NCBI GenBank assembly: GCA_007922225.1 | Contig: ML679941.1 | Span: 58,863,849 to 58,927,848, forward strand | Source of the DNA: Emydura subglobosa | Taxonomy: Eukaryota; Chordata; Testudines; Chelidae | Direction of reading: 5' to 3' | Length of the DNA: 64,000 nt | Part shown: piece by piece, positions 1-10,855 of the stretch | Layout: each line of letters begins with the position of its first letter | How positions within the stretch are numbered: position 1 is the first letter of the stretch | Notes under the pieces: model-generated | The model's database searches: none | Told to the model about the DNA's origin: nothing | Seen by the model: the letters and a program-made list of their open reading frames with translations, nothing else | Position numbers and translations under genes: made by a program

Positions 1-1080
1 AGATCTCAGAGGAATAGTGCCAGAGTGTAGATGACTGATTTTGATTGCTAAGACTAAAAGGAAAGGGAGGACTTAAAAAATAAAAGTTGTGAAAGTAAAA
101 GCCACAGTATTTGACCACAGCCTAGGTGTGTCAAGATGATCATGGCAATAAGGGGGATGGCAGTACATAACATAAAAGGCAGAGAGGATTGGAGAGAAAC
201 AATAACTGCTTACTTTTGGTTATTAAGCTTAAAATGAAAAGCTTAGAAGACAAAAAAAAAAAAAAAAAAACCATGCAAGACTAACTGACAAGTGATATAT
301 GCCTATCCATGCTGGGATGTTTGGGTTGTCAGGACAGAAGTGGCAGTTGAACCTAAGCAGGTGGATAATATTTAATTGATCTAAGATCTGATGTTTCATG
401 TTTCCATCTGATGAAAAAGAAGATTAAATCCACTCTGTGAGCTGGCATAGGATGTCCCAGAAAGGGATATGTTTCACATGCAGTGTACAAAGTAACAAGT
501 GTAAATATCTTATCACGCAGATAAAAATAACCACCTCCACATATTAAATTTTTCAAGAAGTCCCACGTTCTGCCATGCCACTCAGTATAGATTAATAAAC
601 CTCTCTGCATCAAGTTATATTTTCTTGAAGTACTTTTATAAATGTATTGTACAAACGTTCTTGCATAACACACTTAGATGTGACATAAACAACAGTTACA
701 AGATAACATGCGGTCGGTCACCTTTATTCACTGTCACACTACAGAATATTTCCCCACGAGGCATAGTGTTTACTTCATGTAAGACTGCCACGAGCTATGC
801 TTTAATCCTCTTTGGTTGTGCAATTAACAGGTTTTGTTTTAGTGGTATGAAGAAGTACATGCAATATGTTTTAGCTAACAGAATACATTTTAATTAATTA
901 TACTGGAAGCTTTTGTACAACAAGGTACTTAGACAATTTTCCTTTTTCTGAAACCTCAGTTTTAAAAGCAGTATTTTGCCAAGAACTGAACTAATATTTG
1001 ATGCTTGGGTTGATATAGGTAAATACTGCCACATTTGGAATGTTTTAAACCCTTCAGTAATAGAAGTAGATATCTCTTAC
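1..1080. other. OSBPL8 intron downstream of exon C
   Basis: This is intron sequence following the donor of exon C on the minus strand. It contains an A-run at about 250-270 and otherwise A/T-rich unique DNA. I looked for the next ORP8 exon (expected to begin with FERG-like residues) on the minus strand and did not see it. Confidence 0.7.
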
Positions 1081-1221
1081 CATGGCTATGCACAGTTCCT
1101 GGACTGAGCGTGGTTGGCTGGTGTAGATCTTTTGTTGGAGTAAGATGGGCTTCCTTCCCCTGGCGCTGGCTCATCTTTCCTGGAGTCAGAAGATGTGATT
1201 CATCACTGTTTGTTACCACAG
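1081..1221 (-). CDS. OSBPL8: OSBPL8 (ORP8) coding exon C, residues about 27-73
   Basis: ORP8 is an ER-anchored lipid-transfer protein that exchanges phosphatidylserine for PI4P at ER-plasma membrane contacts (family knowledge). This exon gives only part of its disordered N-terminus, before the PH and lipid-binding domains. Read on the minus strand, a pyrimidine-rich acceptor ending TTTTTATGTTCCAG precedes 141 coding bases, followed by donor GTAAGAGA. The peptide includes NSDESHLLTPGKMSQRQGKE and then TPTKDLHQP, which I recognise as nearly identical to mammalian ORP8; the last part (TTLSPGTVHSHG) is more divergent. The exon enters in phase 1, with its first CT completing a Thr codon begun in exon B, and leaves with a single G. 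An internal ATG at 1174-1172 (MSQRQ) matches the known start of the short ORP8 isoform, with A at -3. The next exon lies off the left edge. Confidence 0.93.
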
Positions 1222-3185
1222 CTGGAACATAAAAAGGATGGTCACTCAACTACAGAAATCTACGCATAACAAAGAAATAAATGATAGTCATTAAATAATC
1301 TTTAATTACTAAAAATCAAATTCAGTCTTTGGAACCTTCATTTTCTAAACCCCAGGTGTTCTTTCCTCCTCAACAGGCTGAGGAATTTCCCAACGAGGGA
1401 TTTGGTGGGGATGGTCAGGGTGAATAAACGATGCAAGACTGGCCTGGGACAGTGAGTCACACAGCAGAGAAGAAAAGTAGTGGGAATCAGGAAAACTGTG
1501 TGGCCTGAAATCCTCTATACCAACCGATTGCAGAACATGCTCCTGTAGGTAGAGTGGAGGGTAACACTTGAAATCCAGTCTCCCTTCTGGATCCAATCTG
1601 TGGCAAGCCTTAGTATGGCTGACCACAAGAGCTGCTCATTCACACAGACCATGTCTGCAGCTCCCCAGCCCAAATTAGGTGTCTCAGTTGCAAGACACAG
1701 GTGGTCATTCCTAAAAGCTATCAATGGATCAATGTTACCATGACAAGCATGTAGCCCTCTGGTGAAGGAATGGGCAGGGAAGCAATGGAGAGAGATTAAA
1801 AAGCAGAAGTGAATAAAAATAGAAATTTCTTCCATTATGTCTGCAAACAATGGCAGGGTTGAAGGGCAAATTGTACATCTTTTTTAAAAAAACTTTATAG
1901 ATTAAGTACTGTAGTAGTAAGTGACCAGTAATCACCAACCACTTTACTTATATTCACCTATAAGCTGTTCAGGGTATGGACTGTGCCCTTCTTCTGTAAT
2001 AGTACAGTGGCTGGCACACTGGGGGTGTTTACAGGAATAAGTAGTCATGACTAATGAAACAACGAGGGGGAAAAACAAACACCAAAATGAAGAAGAGGAG
2101 ATTACAAAGGAAGCCTAATTCAACAAGTCAGCACATTGCAGGCTACAAAAATAAGAAGATGTAAGCCTCTTGACTACAAGCTTAACTATGCCTTAAGATT
2201 TCCACAGGTCTCTTCAGACTGGGCCTCTGAGTTCTACTTTTAAACCACCTCAGGTTAGGAGTTCAATTTTCCAGACATGACACTCCAAGGAACAGATATA
2301 TGCCTGATGCCTTGTTTCATTACTACTATCTCTAAGTTATTTTTTCAACAAAGGTGGCGATGACCAGTGAAGACAGTATAAAGAGGAAAAGGACAGTAGT
2401 AATCCCCACTTTATAGCTCTATTCTGGACAAACTATAAACCCTTATGTGACCTGCTTATCAGGAAAGTTGGGTGAGAAGTAGCACTTCCTCTCTTTCCTC
2501 CTGACTGGGGGAGACAGAAAGAGTAGGGTTAAAACAAATGTCTTTTCTAGAGACACAAACATATCAGTGCTGGCAGGCCAGTACTCCAGAGCAACCCTAC
2601 AAGCCAGCATAGAAGCAAAATGCATAGGTGTAGGAGATCTATAAAGGAAACAAAATTTCAGTTGATTATGAACAGTCCTAAGAAAAAATTAGGACAGTGT
2701 TCTTTAAAATATATTTTAATATGTTTTAAAACAGCAATATTGAAGTAAGTATATAACAAATAAGCAATTAAAATATGGAATTTTGAAAGATTACTCCCCT
2801 CTCCAGCCATTCACTTCAGCAAAAAAAAAAAAAAAAGCTTTTACATTTTTCACATCTCTCTTCCTTCATACTGTTGCAATGGAGCTGCAATTTCATTTCT
2901 GCTACAGAAGATGCTCCTTAGTAGCAACCTATCAGTGTCCTTTAGCTATGTTGCTCCGAAGTGGCTGTTGCTGTTATGGGGAGCTTCGACAATTCACAGC
3001 AGGGAACGTGTTCCCCTGGGAAATGTTGCTCTTACAAGATGTTGTTGCAAACTAGTCTCTACTGTATTACATCCAGTGGGGTACACTCAATTTGAAGGGA
3101 GTCACCATGTATAGAACTATACTGCCCTCTGCTGGTTTAGTAGTGGAAGTGAAATCACTTCATGTTTTCCAGTTTCGATATTTCC

Positions 3186-3338
3186 AGAGGGGTAGCCGTG
3201 TTAGTCTGTATACAGCAAAGACAACGAGAGTTCTGTGGTACTTTAAATACTAACAAATGTAATATTTGTAGACATAAGCTTTCGAGAGACTTAGCTCTCT
3301 TCTTCAGATGCAGTAATACAGAAAATAGGTAACAGAGG
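3186..3338 (-). repeat. Penelope-type 3' tail, minus copy, left arm of an inverted pair
   Basis: Read on the minus strand, the segment runs from a TTACCTATTTTC start through CTGAAGA...GAAAGCTTATG, an AGT(A)CCACAGAACTCTCGTTGT stretch and ends GACTAACACGGCTACCCCTC. That ending is one I recognise from abundant reptile repeats. It resembles the tail of the GIY-YIG retroelement fragment near 45.1 kb, which ends GACCAACATGGCTACAACTA, so I treat both as Penelope-like tails. Positions 3218-3338 are matched in inverted orientation by 3401-3524. Confidence 0.6.
3270..3310 (-). ncRNA. Hammerhead-ribozyme-like core, minus copy
   Basis: On the minus strand the order CUGAAGA (3307-3301), A, GAGAG, loop CUAAGU, CUCUC, GAAA (3283-3280) fits the hammerhead order CUGANGA, stem II, GAAA. 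It is followed by GCUUAUG, which could form a tiny stem III. Hammerhead motifs in Penelope-like elements are known from the literature. Departures: an extra unpaired A before stem II, and I could not confirm the UH cleavage site and stem I. Activity is unproven. Confidence 0.45.
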
Positions 3339-3400
3339 TATCTTACAGGTACTCTCCACCTCCCCCATTGTTCTCAATGCACCTGGATATCTCTAAGATG

Positions 3401-3524
3401 CCTCTGTGTTACCTATTTTCTGTATTACTGCATCTGAAGAAGAGAGCTAAGTCTCTCGAAAGCTTATATCTACAAATATTAAATCTGTTAATCCTTAAAG
3501 TGCCACAGAACTCTCATTGTCTCA
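3401..3524 (+). repeat. Penelope-type 3' tail, plus copy, right arm of the inverted pair
   Basis: This is a close reverse complement of 3218-3338, with a 62-bp spacer (3339-3400) that is itself weakly inverted (ATCTTACAGGT facing ACCTGGATATCTCTAAGAT). The copy lacks the terminal ACACGGCTAC segment present in the left copy. The arrangement could come from an inverted insertion at one site or from a palindromic rearrangement. Confidence 0.6.
3431..3470 (+). ncRNA. Hammerhead-ribozyme-like core, plus copy
   Basis: CTGAAGA (3434-3440), A, GAGAG (3442-3446), loop CTAAGT, CTCTC (3453-3457), GAAA (3458-3461), then GCTTATA. The five-base stem II is perfect and both invariant boxes are intact. The same extra A before stem II and the same uncertainty about stem I and the cleavage site apply as in the minus copy. 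Confidence 0.45.
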
Positions 3525-5909
3525 GTTTTGATACTGTAATGTCCAAATTGCCTCCAGTGTACAATATTAATCAAAATCACATGCACTCCAAAGAAGGACA
3601 GACACTCAGGCTTTTAGTATTAATTGGATACTTATATAAAAATATCAAAGTAACTCTGCTCAAAGTATTGCTAAAGTTAGTTTAACTATACCACAAACCT
3701 CTTTTGGAACACTTATAGTACCCGTGTTATATTTCTAATATTTCCTGACTTTTTAAAATAGTGTAGATAGTAGTTGCTGCTCTTCAGTTTTTATTTAAGA
3801 CATAAAGAGGAATACTCTTGGTTAGGGTGTAGCAAGTAACTCAAAATGCTAATCCCTCACAGTGCATGGCTCATTAATACACAGAACATCAATGAATGTA
3901 GTACTTGCTTTGGTAAAAACGGTCATGTTTTAAGGAAAATTTTACCACTATCCATCTTGTTGAAAGCTTAAAGTTTGCTATGTGCCCAACACAAACAGTC
4001 TGCAGTCCCACTGTAAAGTTCACCTAGTCAAGATACTAAAAGTGATGGCACACACTCTCATGAAGTCTTGCAAAAATATTCTCAGAGTATTAGCAAACCA
4101 TTCTTTTGGAACTGTTATGTGGTATAGTGTATGTGTTTAAGTTAGTTTATACACGTCTCAAGGCAAGGACTTTGTCTTTTAACTGTATTTGTGCTTATGA
4201 AGCTTTAACATTAACCTCTTCAACTGAGTGGGCTCTTCAAAAAAAGTTAATATGTAAAGCTGAAAGGTGATCTGCAGAAGAGAAAGGAATTCAAAGTTGT
4301 TACCTCCAATGATATTTGTCAACACAGTGTTACACAACTGTAAGAAAGTGAATGGAAAGTTTTCATTGCATGTGCCACCCTGTATTGCAGAAGGTAGTAC
4401 AGAGAGCACAAGGTAGGAGGAGTCTGTCTAGCCTGTTCCAGAAAACCCCAAAACCCTCCTCCTCATTGCTAAGGGCTCTCCTTTTGGCATGTGCCCAGTG
4501 AGCTGGCCAGATGACAGTGTGGGGCCATTTACCCCATGCAAGAATGAAGGGAGCCTCAGCTTCTTATTCTGCTCTAACAAGTAGCTTTTATTAAGGCCCT
4601 GACTTTCAAGTTCTGTATACCCATAACTCCAACTCAAGTGAATGGGAGCATCAAGCGCTTGAGCATCTCTGTAAAATTATGCCCTATATGTCTGTGATAT
4701 GCAGTAGCCAGCAGTTTTTTGAATCCTAATTGATACAAAGCTATTTTGGAAACAAGAAACAGCATAATCCACTTTAAACGGAAACAGCAAGAACTTAAAA
4801 ACAATTCAAATGAATATTTTCAAAAAAGTTATTTACTACAGTAAATAAATGGAAAATTAAGTAAATAAGTGGAAAGATGCCAAGAACAGGCCATTAAGAT
4901 GTTCCGAACCAAAGAAATCCTTTTGAGTTTAAAAAGAAATAGAAGTGCTCGGCAAAGAAACAAAAGTCAGTCACTGGTATAATGAACATGGAGTGCTCAT
5001 TATGCTATTAAACTGAATGTTACCATTTAAAGAATGCTCTCATTTTGAAGACACTGAATGATTTATTTCAATTCCCTTTGCTAATTTGTACTGAAGGACT
5101 GGCACCACAACAAAATTAAAGAGTGTACACAGGACATGATCCTTTCATGAAATGAGCAGTCCAATATTCCTGTAGTTTGGAACTTGTATTTTTGAAGCAT
5201 TAATGGAAACTGTTAACCTTTAAATAGCAGTTTCAAATGTCTGATTCTGTGAGCTCTACAAATCCTAGTTTAAAAAACACTCCTGTCCAATACAAATTGC
5301 TATATAGTCAACTAGCTGGTCCACTAAGTACTGTACCACATTTCAGTTACTTAAGACAGTATGACTGTACAATGGAGCTATCCTAGAAGGTTAACACCTT
5401 AAGCTTAGTACTACTTGAGTAGACCACCTGAATAAAATCCACACCTTCACTGAACCCTGTTAAGGTGAGTTATGCTAGATCAGAGCATCATCAAAACAAT
5501 GGCCAAAATCAGTACATATCAGCTCCCATAAATAGCATACCTGGGATCAAAGAAAGCCAGGAAGATCTTCCTTCAATTGTATTGTAGATTTGGGCATCTG
5601 ATTATCCAGGAAGGAATAATGTCAATATCCTCCTTTTAAAGAATGGTGGCCCCCATCCAGATGGCAAGCCCCAATCAGTTTTTAATACTGAATATGTAAA
5701 GATTTACGGCTACTCAGAGAGGTGTTAGTTCAGTTTAGCTATATGTGGATACCAACTCAGACTCAAAAATTTCATGGTATCTACAGGATTCCAAGCCCTA
5801 AAATGGATATTAGAACTCAATTTTGAAATGTTTCCTAATTACAAGTTTGTTAATTAACTTTCAGTCCTATTTAGATACCAAAGTATCTGGGTGATTCAAA
5901 CATTGGATT

Positions 5910-6060
5910 ATGTTCACAGTATCCATGTGAAATAGGAAAGCATTACACATATGGGGAATGCAGACATGGCAAGATTAAATAACTCACCCAAACCCACTCA
6001 GCAAGTCTGTGGCAGAGCTAGGAATCTCCTGAGTTGAGGTTCACTGCCTTCACTACAATA
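5910..6060 (+). repeat. MIR-like SINE fragment
   Basis: The stretch includes GGGGAATGCAGACATGGCAAG, then AAATAACTCACCCA and CAGCAAGTCTGTGGCAGAGC. These match in order the MIR core: fraction of a gap-free read through 'gaggcacagag', 'taacttgcccaaggtcaca' and 'gtggcagagc'. The fragment is old and incomplete. It has no coding content. Confidence 0.6.
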
Positions 6061-6904
6061 TCCTTCTCTCCCCCACTCGATAGGGTCTCCTCATATTCTC
6101 TAGCACTATAATTCCTAGAACATATGCTGATCTGTTGCTTGACAGCCAAGCAAATTGTCTTGATAAAGCATAAATTATAGACAAACTGATTTCCTCTTGT
6201 TATGTTTAAAGAGAATTTGTCAACTTTATACAAGCCCAACACAAAACCTCCACTTTTTTTTTTTTTTTTTTTTTTTGAGAACCATACCACAGTGACTTTC
6301 CTGCTAGTTAAAGGCTGGATATTACCCCCTCTGGAGCCAGAAAATTGTCCTGTATTGGCTAAAGTTTTTATTCGATAGTATTTCAACTTACTGTTCTTCC
6401 TACTTCCTTTGCCTCAGCACCTGATATGAAGAGTACCACACCTAGCTTCTTGCAGATGAGGAGTCAGGGACTAAGTTTTGGTGTTAAGTTCTGATTCCCA
6501 TATGAGGGGGCATAAGACCACTAGACTACTCTGTTTTAAGACAACTCTGTTTTAAGAACATTTTTATTTACCTTTTTCCATTTCCTCACTCTTGCCACTG
6601 ATCAGCTCAGTTGGTATTCTAGCTCATAGCAAGTGAATAACATTCACATCCCAGAAGAAATGAAAAATTACAGGTTAGAGCCTTTATGTCAAATTTGCCA
6701 AAAATGCTGCAGTGGAAGCTCTTTTAAGTATCTGAAATGGCAAGTTTCCTTTTTATTTGATTCCATATTGAAAATATCATAACAGATCTCTAATACAATG
6801 CATTGGAAACCCAACACCAGGAAGGATATCAATAAAATCCTATTCCAGCTTTGTCAACCCTGACCACTCAAAAAGCATGTAAGCCTGCCCAAGAAAAGTT
6901 ACGA

Positions 6905-7085
6905 GATTTGCTTAAAAACAAAAATTTTAAAATGAGATTTAAAAAAATATATATTAAATTTGGGGTTATTTTTCTTTTAGTGTCTGAGGGTTTTTAGAGT
7001 TCAACATTTTTAAGCTTTTCTTTGAAGTTACGAGGGCTAGCAACTTACTTGGCATGAGAATCTCAGTTTTCATTAAAAAAAGCAA
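6905..7085 (+). repeat. Dispersed repeat family A, copy 1
   Basis: An unclassified repeat seen four times in this window, always on the plus strand. Shared landmarks are a GAGATTT..AAAAA start, GTGTCTGAGGGTTTTTAGAG, TTCAACATTTTTAAGCTTTTC and CGAGGGCTAGCAAC. The other copies are at about 27595-27770, 37860-38045 and 59765-59930. No coding content or terminal repeats could be defined. Confidence 0.5.
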
Positions 7086-8299
7086 AAAGAGGACTCTAAG
7101 AACTAGGGATTTAAAAGAAATACCAGATACCACACTACTCAATAAAAATCACATCACAGGGGTTTGCAATACTTCAATACATAAAAGGCTGCACTCCAGC
7201 GAATGCTAGTATCTCAGAATCGCAAAACTCCAAACTTAAAACAACATTTCAGTTCCAGCCTATATTAGGCACAATGTATAATTTAAAATACATAAAATTC
7301 GCATGCAATCAAAGCCTTTGAGAGATCTCTTGTACCAATGTCTGTAACTCAGGAGACAGGAAATGAAAACTAGAGATGTAAAAAAATATCAGGGAATTAG
7401 TGTTAATAAGACATGTCAGTAGTTGAATTTCTTTTTTAAAAAACTTTTTCAAATGATTTATCCTCCAATTTCACTGCATCTTGCATTAAATAACAGCATT
7501 GGGATCACCATGGGCAGAGCTTCAAAAGCAAGAGTCCAAATTAAAGTAGTTTTTTAAAATTTACTTAAGTGCCGAATGCATTAATCAGCAGCTATTTAAA
7601 TTAAGTACCCGCCTCATTAGGTGTCCTTTAAAGTTTAAGCCTCCAGTACTTAGTGCCACTAAACAGTCCTTTATAATAATCAGACCTAAGCCTCAGCATC
7701 TGATTTCCCTTGATGTGAGACTTGTCTCATCTTCCACATTGAATTTGCTATATGAACTACGTGCAAGCTTCCGATGCTCTCATTTTCACTCTGTGGTCAC
7801 TGAAACTAGACTCGTGCTTGGAAAAGTTTAATGATTCAAGAAATTTCTACTGGCTCTCCAAAGTATTTGAGCTAAAGTAATTAGCGTTCCCTTCTCTGGT
7901 TTAGAAACTTCCATTTTTCTACAAGGGAGGCCTTTCAAAGAGCTGTCATCTTGCAACAAAGAGCCATGACAAAATATGTCCCACAGATACCTTTAGGCAG
8001 TTAGTCTTTCTGAAATAAAACACCTTCTCTCACTGAAAGCAAAAGAGAAACAGAACCCCCATCCTCAACATAAAACACATCTTTTTTCAACTTCAGGTTA
8101 AAGAATATGACACGATTGGCCAAATCTCTTCACAATGCATATTCAATTAAACTTCAAATGAGATTTGAAAATCTAAACTTCTGACCTGCTCAAAAGATGT
8201 TTTTTCAAAATGGAGACTATAGAGGAGACAAATTAAACAGTCTCAATATCTCCAGTCTGTCATGTGGAAGCTTTGCTGGAAACTTTCACTGCCACTTTC

Positions 8300-8482
8300 C
8301 GTTCTTCTCTTTACCAAGAGTTGTGGTGGATTCTCTCTGACAATTTTTAAATCAAGATTGGATGTTTTTCTAAAAGATATGCTCCAGAATGTATTTTGGG
8401 GAAATTCTATGGCCTATGTTGCACAGGAGATCAGACCAGATGATCACAATTGCTTTTTCTGCCCTTGGAATTCATGAATCAT
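8300..8482 (+). mobile_element. CR1 LINE 3' end, 5'-truncated
   Basis: The segment runs from GTGGTGGATTCTCTCTGACAA through ATCAAGATTGGATGTTTTTC, GGGAAATTCTATGGCCTATG, CAGACCAGATGATCACAATT to CTTGGAATTCATGAATC. This is the familiar 3' end of a reptile CR1 LINE, including the short GAAT.CATGAA-type terminal repeat. CR1 copies are usually 5'-truncated, as here. It has no coding capacity. Confidence 0.8.
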
Positions 8483-9469
8483 ACAAGAACTGTTCCCGGA
8501 TGACCAGCCCCTTAAGGAGTGATGAGTCCAGCCCCATCTGAGATGCACAAAAAGCTTGCATCCCTCCACCCCTAGGCAAAATAAGCAAAGTCACATGATA
8601 AGCAGGTAATGTAGCTAACCAAGGCACTCTGGGATGGAAAAAAGGCAGAAGCATGGGGAGAAATTCAAAAGACTGGAAGGGTGGATCTAGGTAGGAAGCC
8701 CTGGGAGTTGCTCTTGGTAGACAGCAAAGCAAGACTCAAAAGAGTCCAGGAGAAGTTGAGTGGAGAAGATTGATCCTCAGGCAGGAGGACAGGCCTAGCT
8801 TGAGACTGGCTGAAGATTTTGTTTTATGTTTATTTTGACTTGGATACCCTGGAAAGGGTGAATTTTTTCTTTAAATGATTTAGCTGAAGGGCCAAATCAC
8901 CACAGCAACCGAACCAGGCTGGATAATTGGGAGATCCAGACTGAGAGAAGAGAAACTGAGGCTGCAGTTAGCCCACGGCCAGAATGGGTAGGTGGTGTTA
9001 CTACAAGAACTAAGAAGAAAATTCTGTGAAGGATGGAAAGGCAGCACCACAGAAACAAGAAATTAAGTCTAACACCTAAACTGACCTACGCACCTGCATG
9101 TGACTGAAGATAAGAGTATTTGTAAATGGTTTTAAGCAGTAGATAACTTACTTATTTCACTTTAACTGTCTGTAGAAAAAAAAGGAATATAAAATAACAA
9201 AATGATTTGAAAAAGGTTTCTGACAGGAGTATTTTCACAGGTCACTGCCATTTTATTAACTGGTATTTTCGTAATAATGCATCCAAACTAGTCTCCCTTA
9301 CATGTCGGGATACTCTTTTTACTCACACTTCAGTACATGAAAGGGTTTCTTACTAAAACTAAGTGGACAATAAGGTACGGAAAGCAAACACTGCCCTATC
9401 ACTGTACTAGCTCAAAACAAAACAAACTGCTTCTACCTGTTAAACCACTACTTGCTGTATCCTTTTTAA

Positions 9470-9565
9470 TATCTGTATTACAGTAGCACCTGGAGGACCC
9501 AACTCAGATAAGAGCCCCATTGTGTTAGGCACTACATAAACAGAGTGAAAAGACTGTCCTTTCTT
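9470..9565 (+). repeat. Dispersed repeat family B (MIR/L3-like), copy 1
   Basis: Landmarks: ATTACAGTAGCACCTGGAGG, then AGATAAGAGCCCCATTGTG and AGGCACTACATAAACAGAG. The same series recurs at 10745-10855 and 24125-24240. I recognise this as an ancient, common amniote SINE/LINE fragment but am not sure of its library name. Confidence 0.55.
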
Positions 9566-9899
9566 TTAAAGTAATAAATATTTCCATTTTAAATTCAGAG
9601 TGTTCCATTCCACTTCAGGTGGCATGTTCAAAGGATTCATATTTTTCTAGCCACGATTGACGAAAAACAAACGTTTCCCTTGAATTGTGGTGTTTGGTTT
9701 TTTTTAATTTAACAAACACCTACTGACAAGAAGAAGCCGAATAAAGCATTTGTCTAACAGTTGTTCTTGTTATCTCAGTTCTTCAGTTAGGTCACGCCAC
9801 ACGTGAAAACAAGCATTATGTCCAGTGGCCCATGTGCTCACACAAGAAGATGTGACCTTTACATGCCCAAACATGCTACAGAGAAGGTCAGTCACTTAC

Positions 9900-9936
9900 T
9901 TGATGGTCCTTGAGTGTCTTTGATCTCACCATGATG
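9900..9936 (-). CDS. OSBPL8: OSBPL8 microexon B, 37 nt
   Basis: On the minus strand, acceptor TTGCACATACAG is followed by 37 coding bases and then donor GTAAGTGAC, close to the consensus. Read in phase 0 after exon A, the exon encodes HHGEIKDTQGPS plus the first base of a Thr codon completed by exon C. The matching part of human ORP8, as I recall it, reads LLGDSKDVLGPST. The length agrees exactly, and the G..KD..GPST frame is kept while other positions differ. The phases fit both neighbours without adjustment, which is the strongest support for so short an exon. At 37 nt it is not a multiple of three, so skipping it would shift the frame. Confidence 0.86.
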
Positions 9937-10744
9937 CTGTATGTGCAATGCAATTGGAGAACGAAGAACAGCAAACAAAAAAAGTCCAGGCCAGGAAGAA
10001 GCAAAATGCGCAGAGATGTCAGCAACAGCAGCAAAAGGAAAGAGGAGGCACAATGAAAACAGAGTTAGTTTATCACTAAAATACAACACATACATCAATA
10101 CTGAGGCAAGACTTCAAAAGAACTAAGCAGTTCAGAAACAAAACAATGTTGAAAAAACAAAACTGACAAATACGCTTATAAGAAGCCATTATTAGCTTGG
10201 ATACAGTTAGTGAGCAGCAAATACACTTTTTAGATAGACAAAAGTAGGTCTTCTGAAAGATATTCAGCAATTTAGTGTTCACATGTCTCAATCTGTAGTT
10301 AAGTCAGTTTCAGAAAACCACATCATCATATGAAAGAGTTAGGATTCTAGAACAATCCATCTAAAAGAACAAATTGTTTCTTTCAAATTGCTTCATGTAA
10401 ACACAAAAATTCTTAAAAGCACATTATGTGCAACCACCACTAGAATGAGGTAGCCAAACATAACTATTTATGCAAAAATATTGTTTTAGGAGCCAGAATA
10501 TTTTTCCTGTGTAGAAAACAAGACAAGCAATAGAAATTGAAAAGTTAAACAAGAGGCTTTGTGTTTGTGTTTCTCCAAAGAACTGTAAGCTGTATCACAA
10601 ATTTCCCCCACCTCAGTCTCCACTCAACTATATACAGTTGTAAGCCCTGCAGGAGGATGGAGTAGTTACAAATTAACAGCCCACCTCACTTCACTCTTTT
10701 GGGGAGGCAGGGGAAGGAAATACATTTGAACTGTATTATTCATC

Positions 10745-10855
10745 ATTTATATTCCATTAGGATCCAGAGCTCCAGTCAGGATCAGGACCCCATTGTGCTA
10801 GGTGCTGTACAGATATAAGATATGATCCATCTCTGCCCCCAAGTGCTTACCATTT
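10745..10855 (+). repeat. Dispersed repeat family B (MIR/L3-like), copy 2
   Basis: Contains ATCAGGACCCCATTGTGCTA, GGTGCTGTACAGATATAAGA and the purported tail CATCTCTGCCCCCAAGTGCTTA. It shares the order of blocks with 9470-9565 and 24125-24240. Non-coding. Confidence 0.6.

Larger units (their letters stand above)
1222..9899 (-). other. OSBPL8 intron between exons B and C
   Basis: This 8.7-kb intron is bounded by GTAAGTGAC at the exon B side and TTTTTATGTTCCAG at the exon C side. Named repeats inside are listed separately (3186-3524, 5910-6060, 6905-7085, 8300-8482, 9470-9565). Apart from those, 1222-3180, 3525-5905, 6065-6900, 7090-8295 and 8485-9465 look like unique or too-decayed DNA. A weak L2-like tail may lie at about 1960-2040. 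A T-run is at 6254-6276. Confidence 0.8.

Noticed and set aside
1345..1850. Minus-strand open frames of 93 and 111 codons next to OSBPL8 exon C
   Set aside because: No recognisable family, no suitable splice pair in phase, and they do not match the ORP8 sequence expected on either side of exon C.
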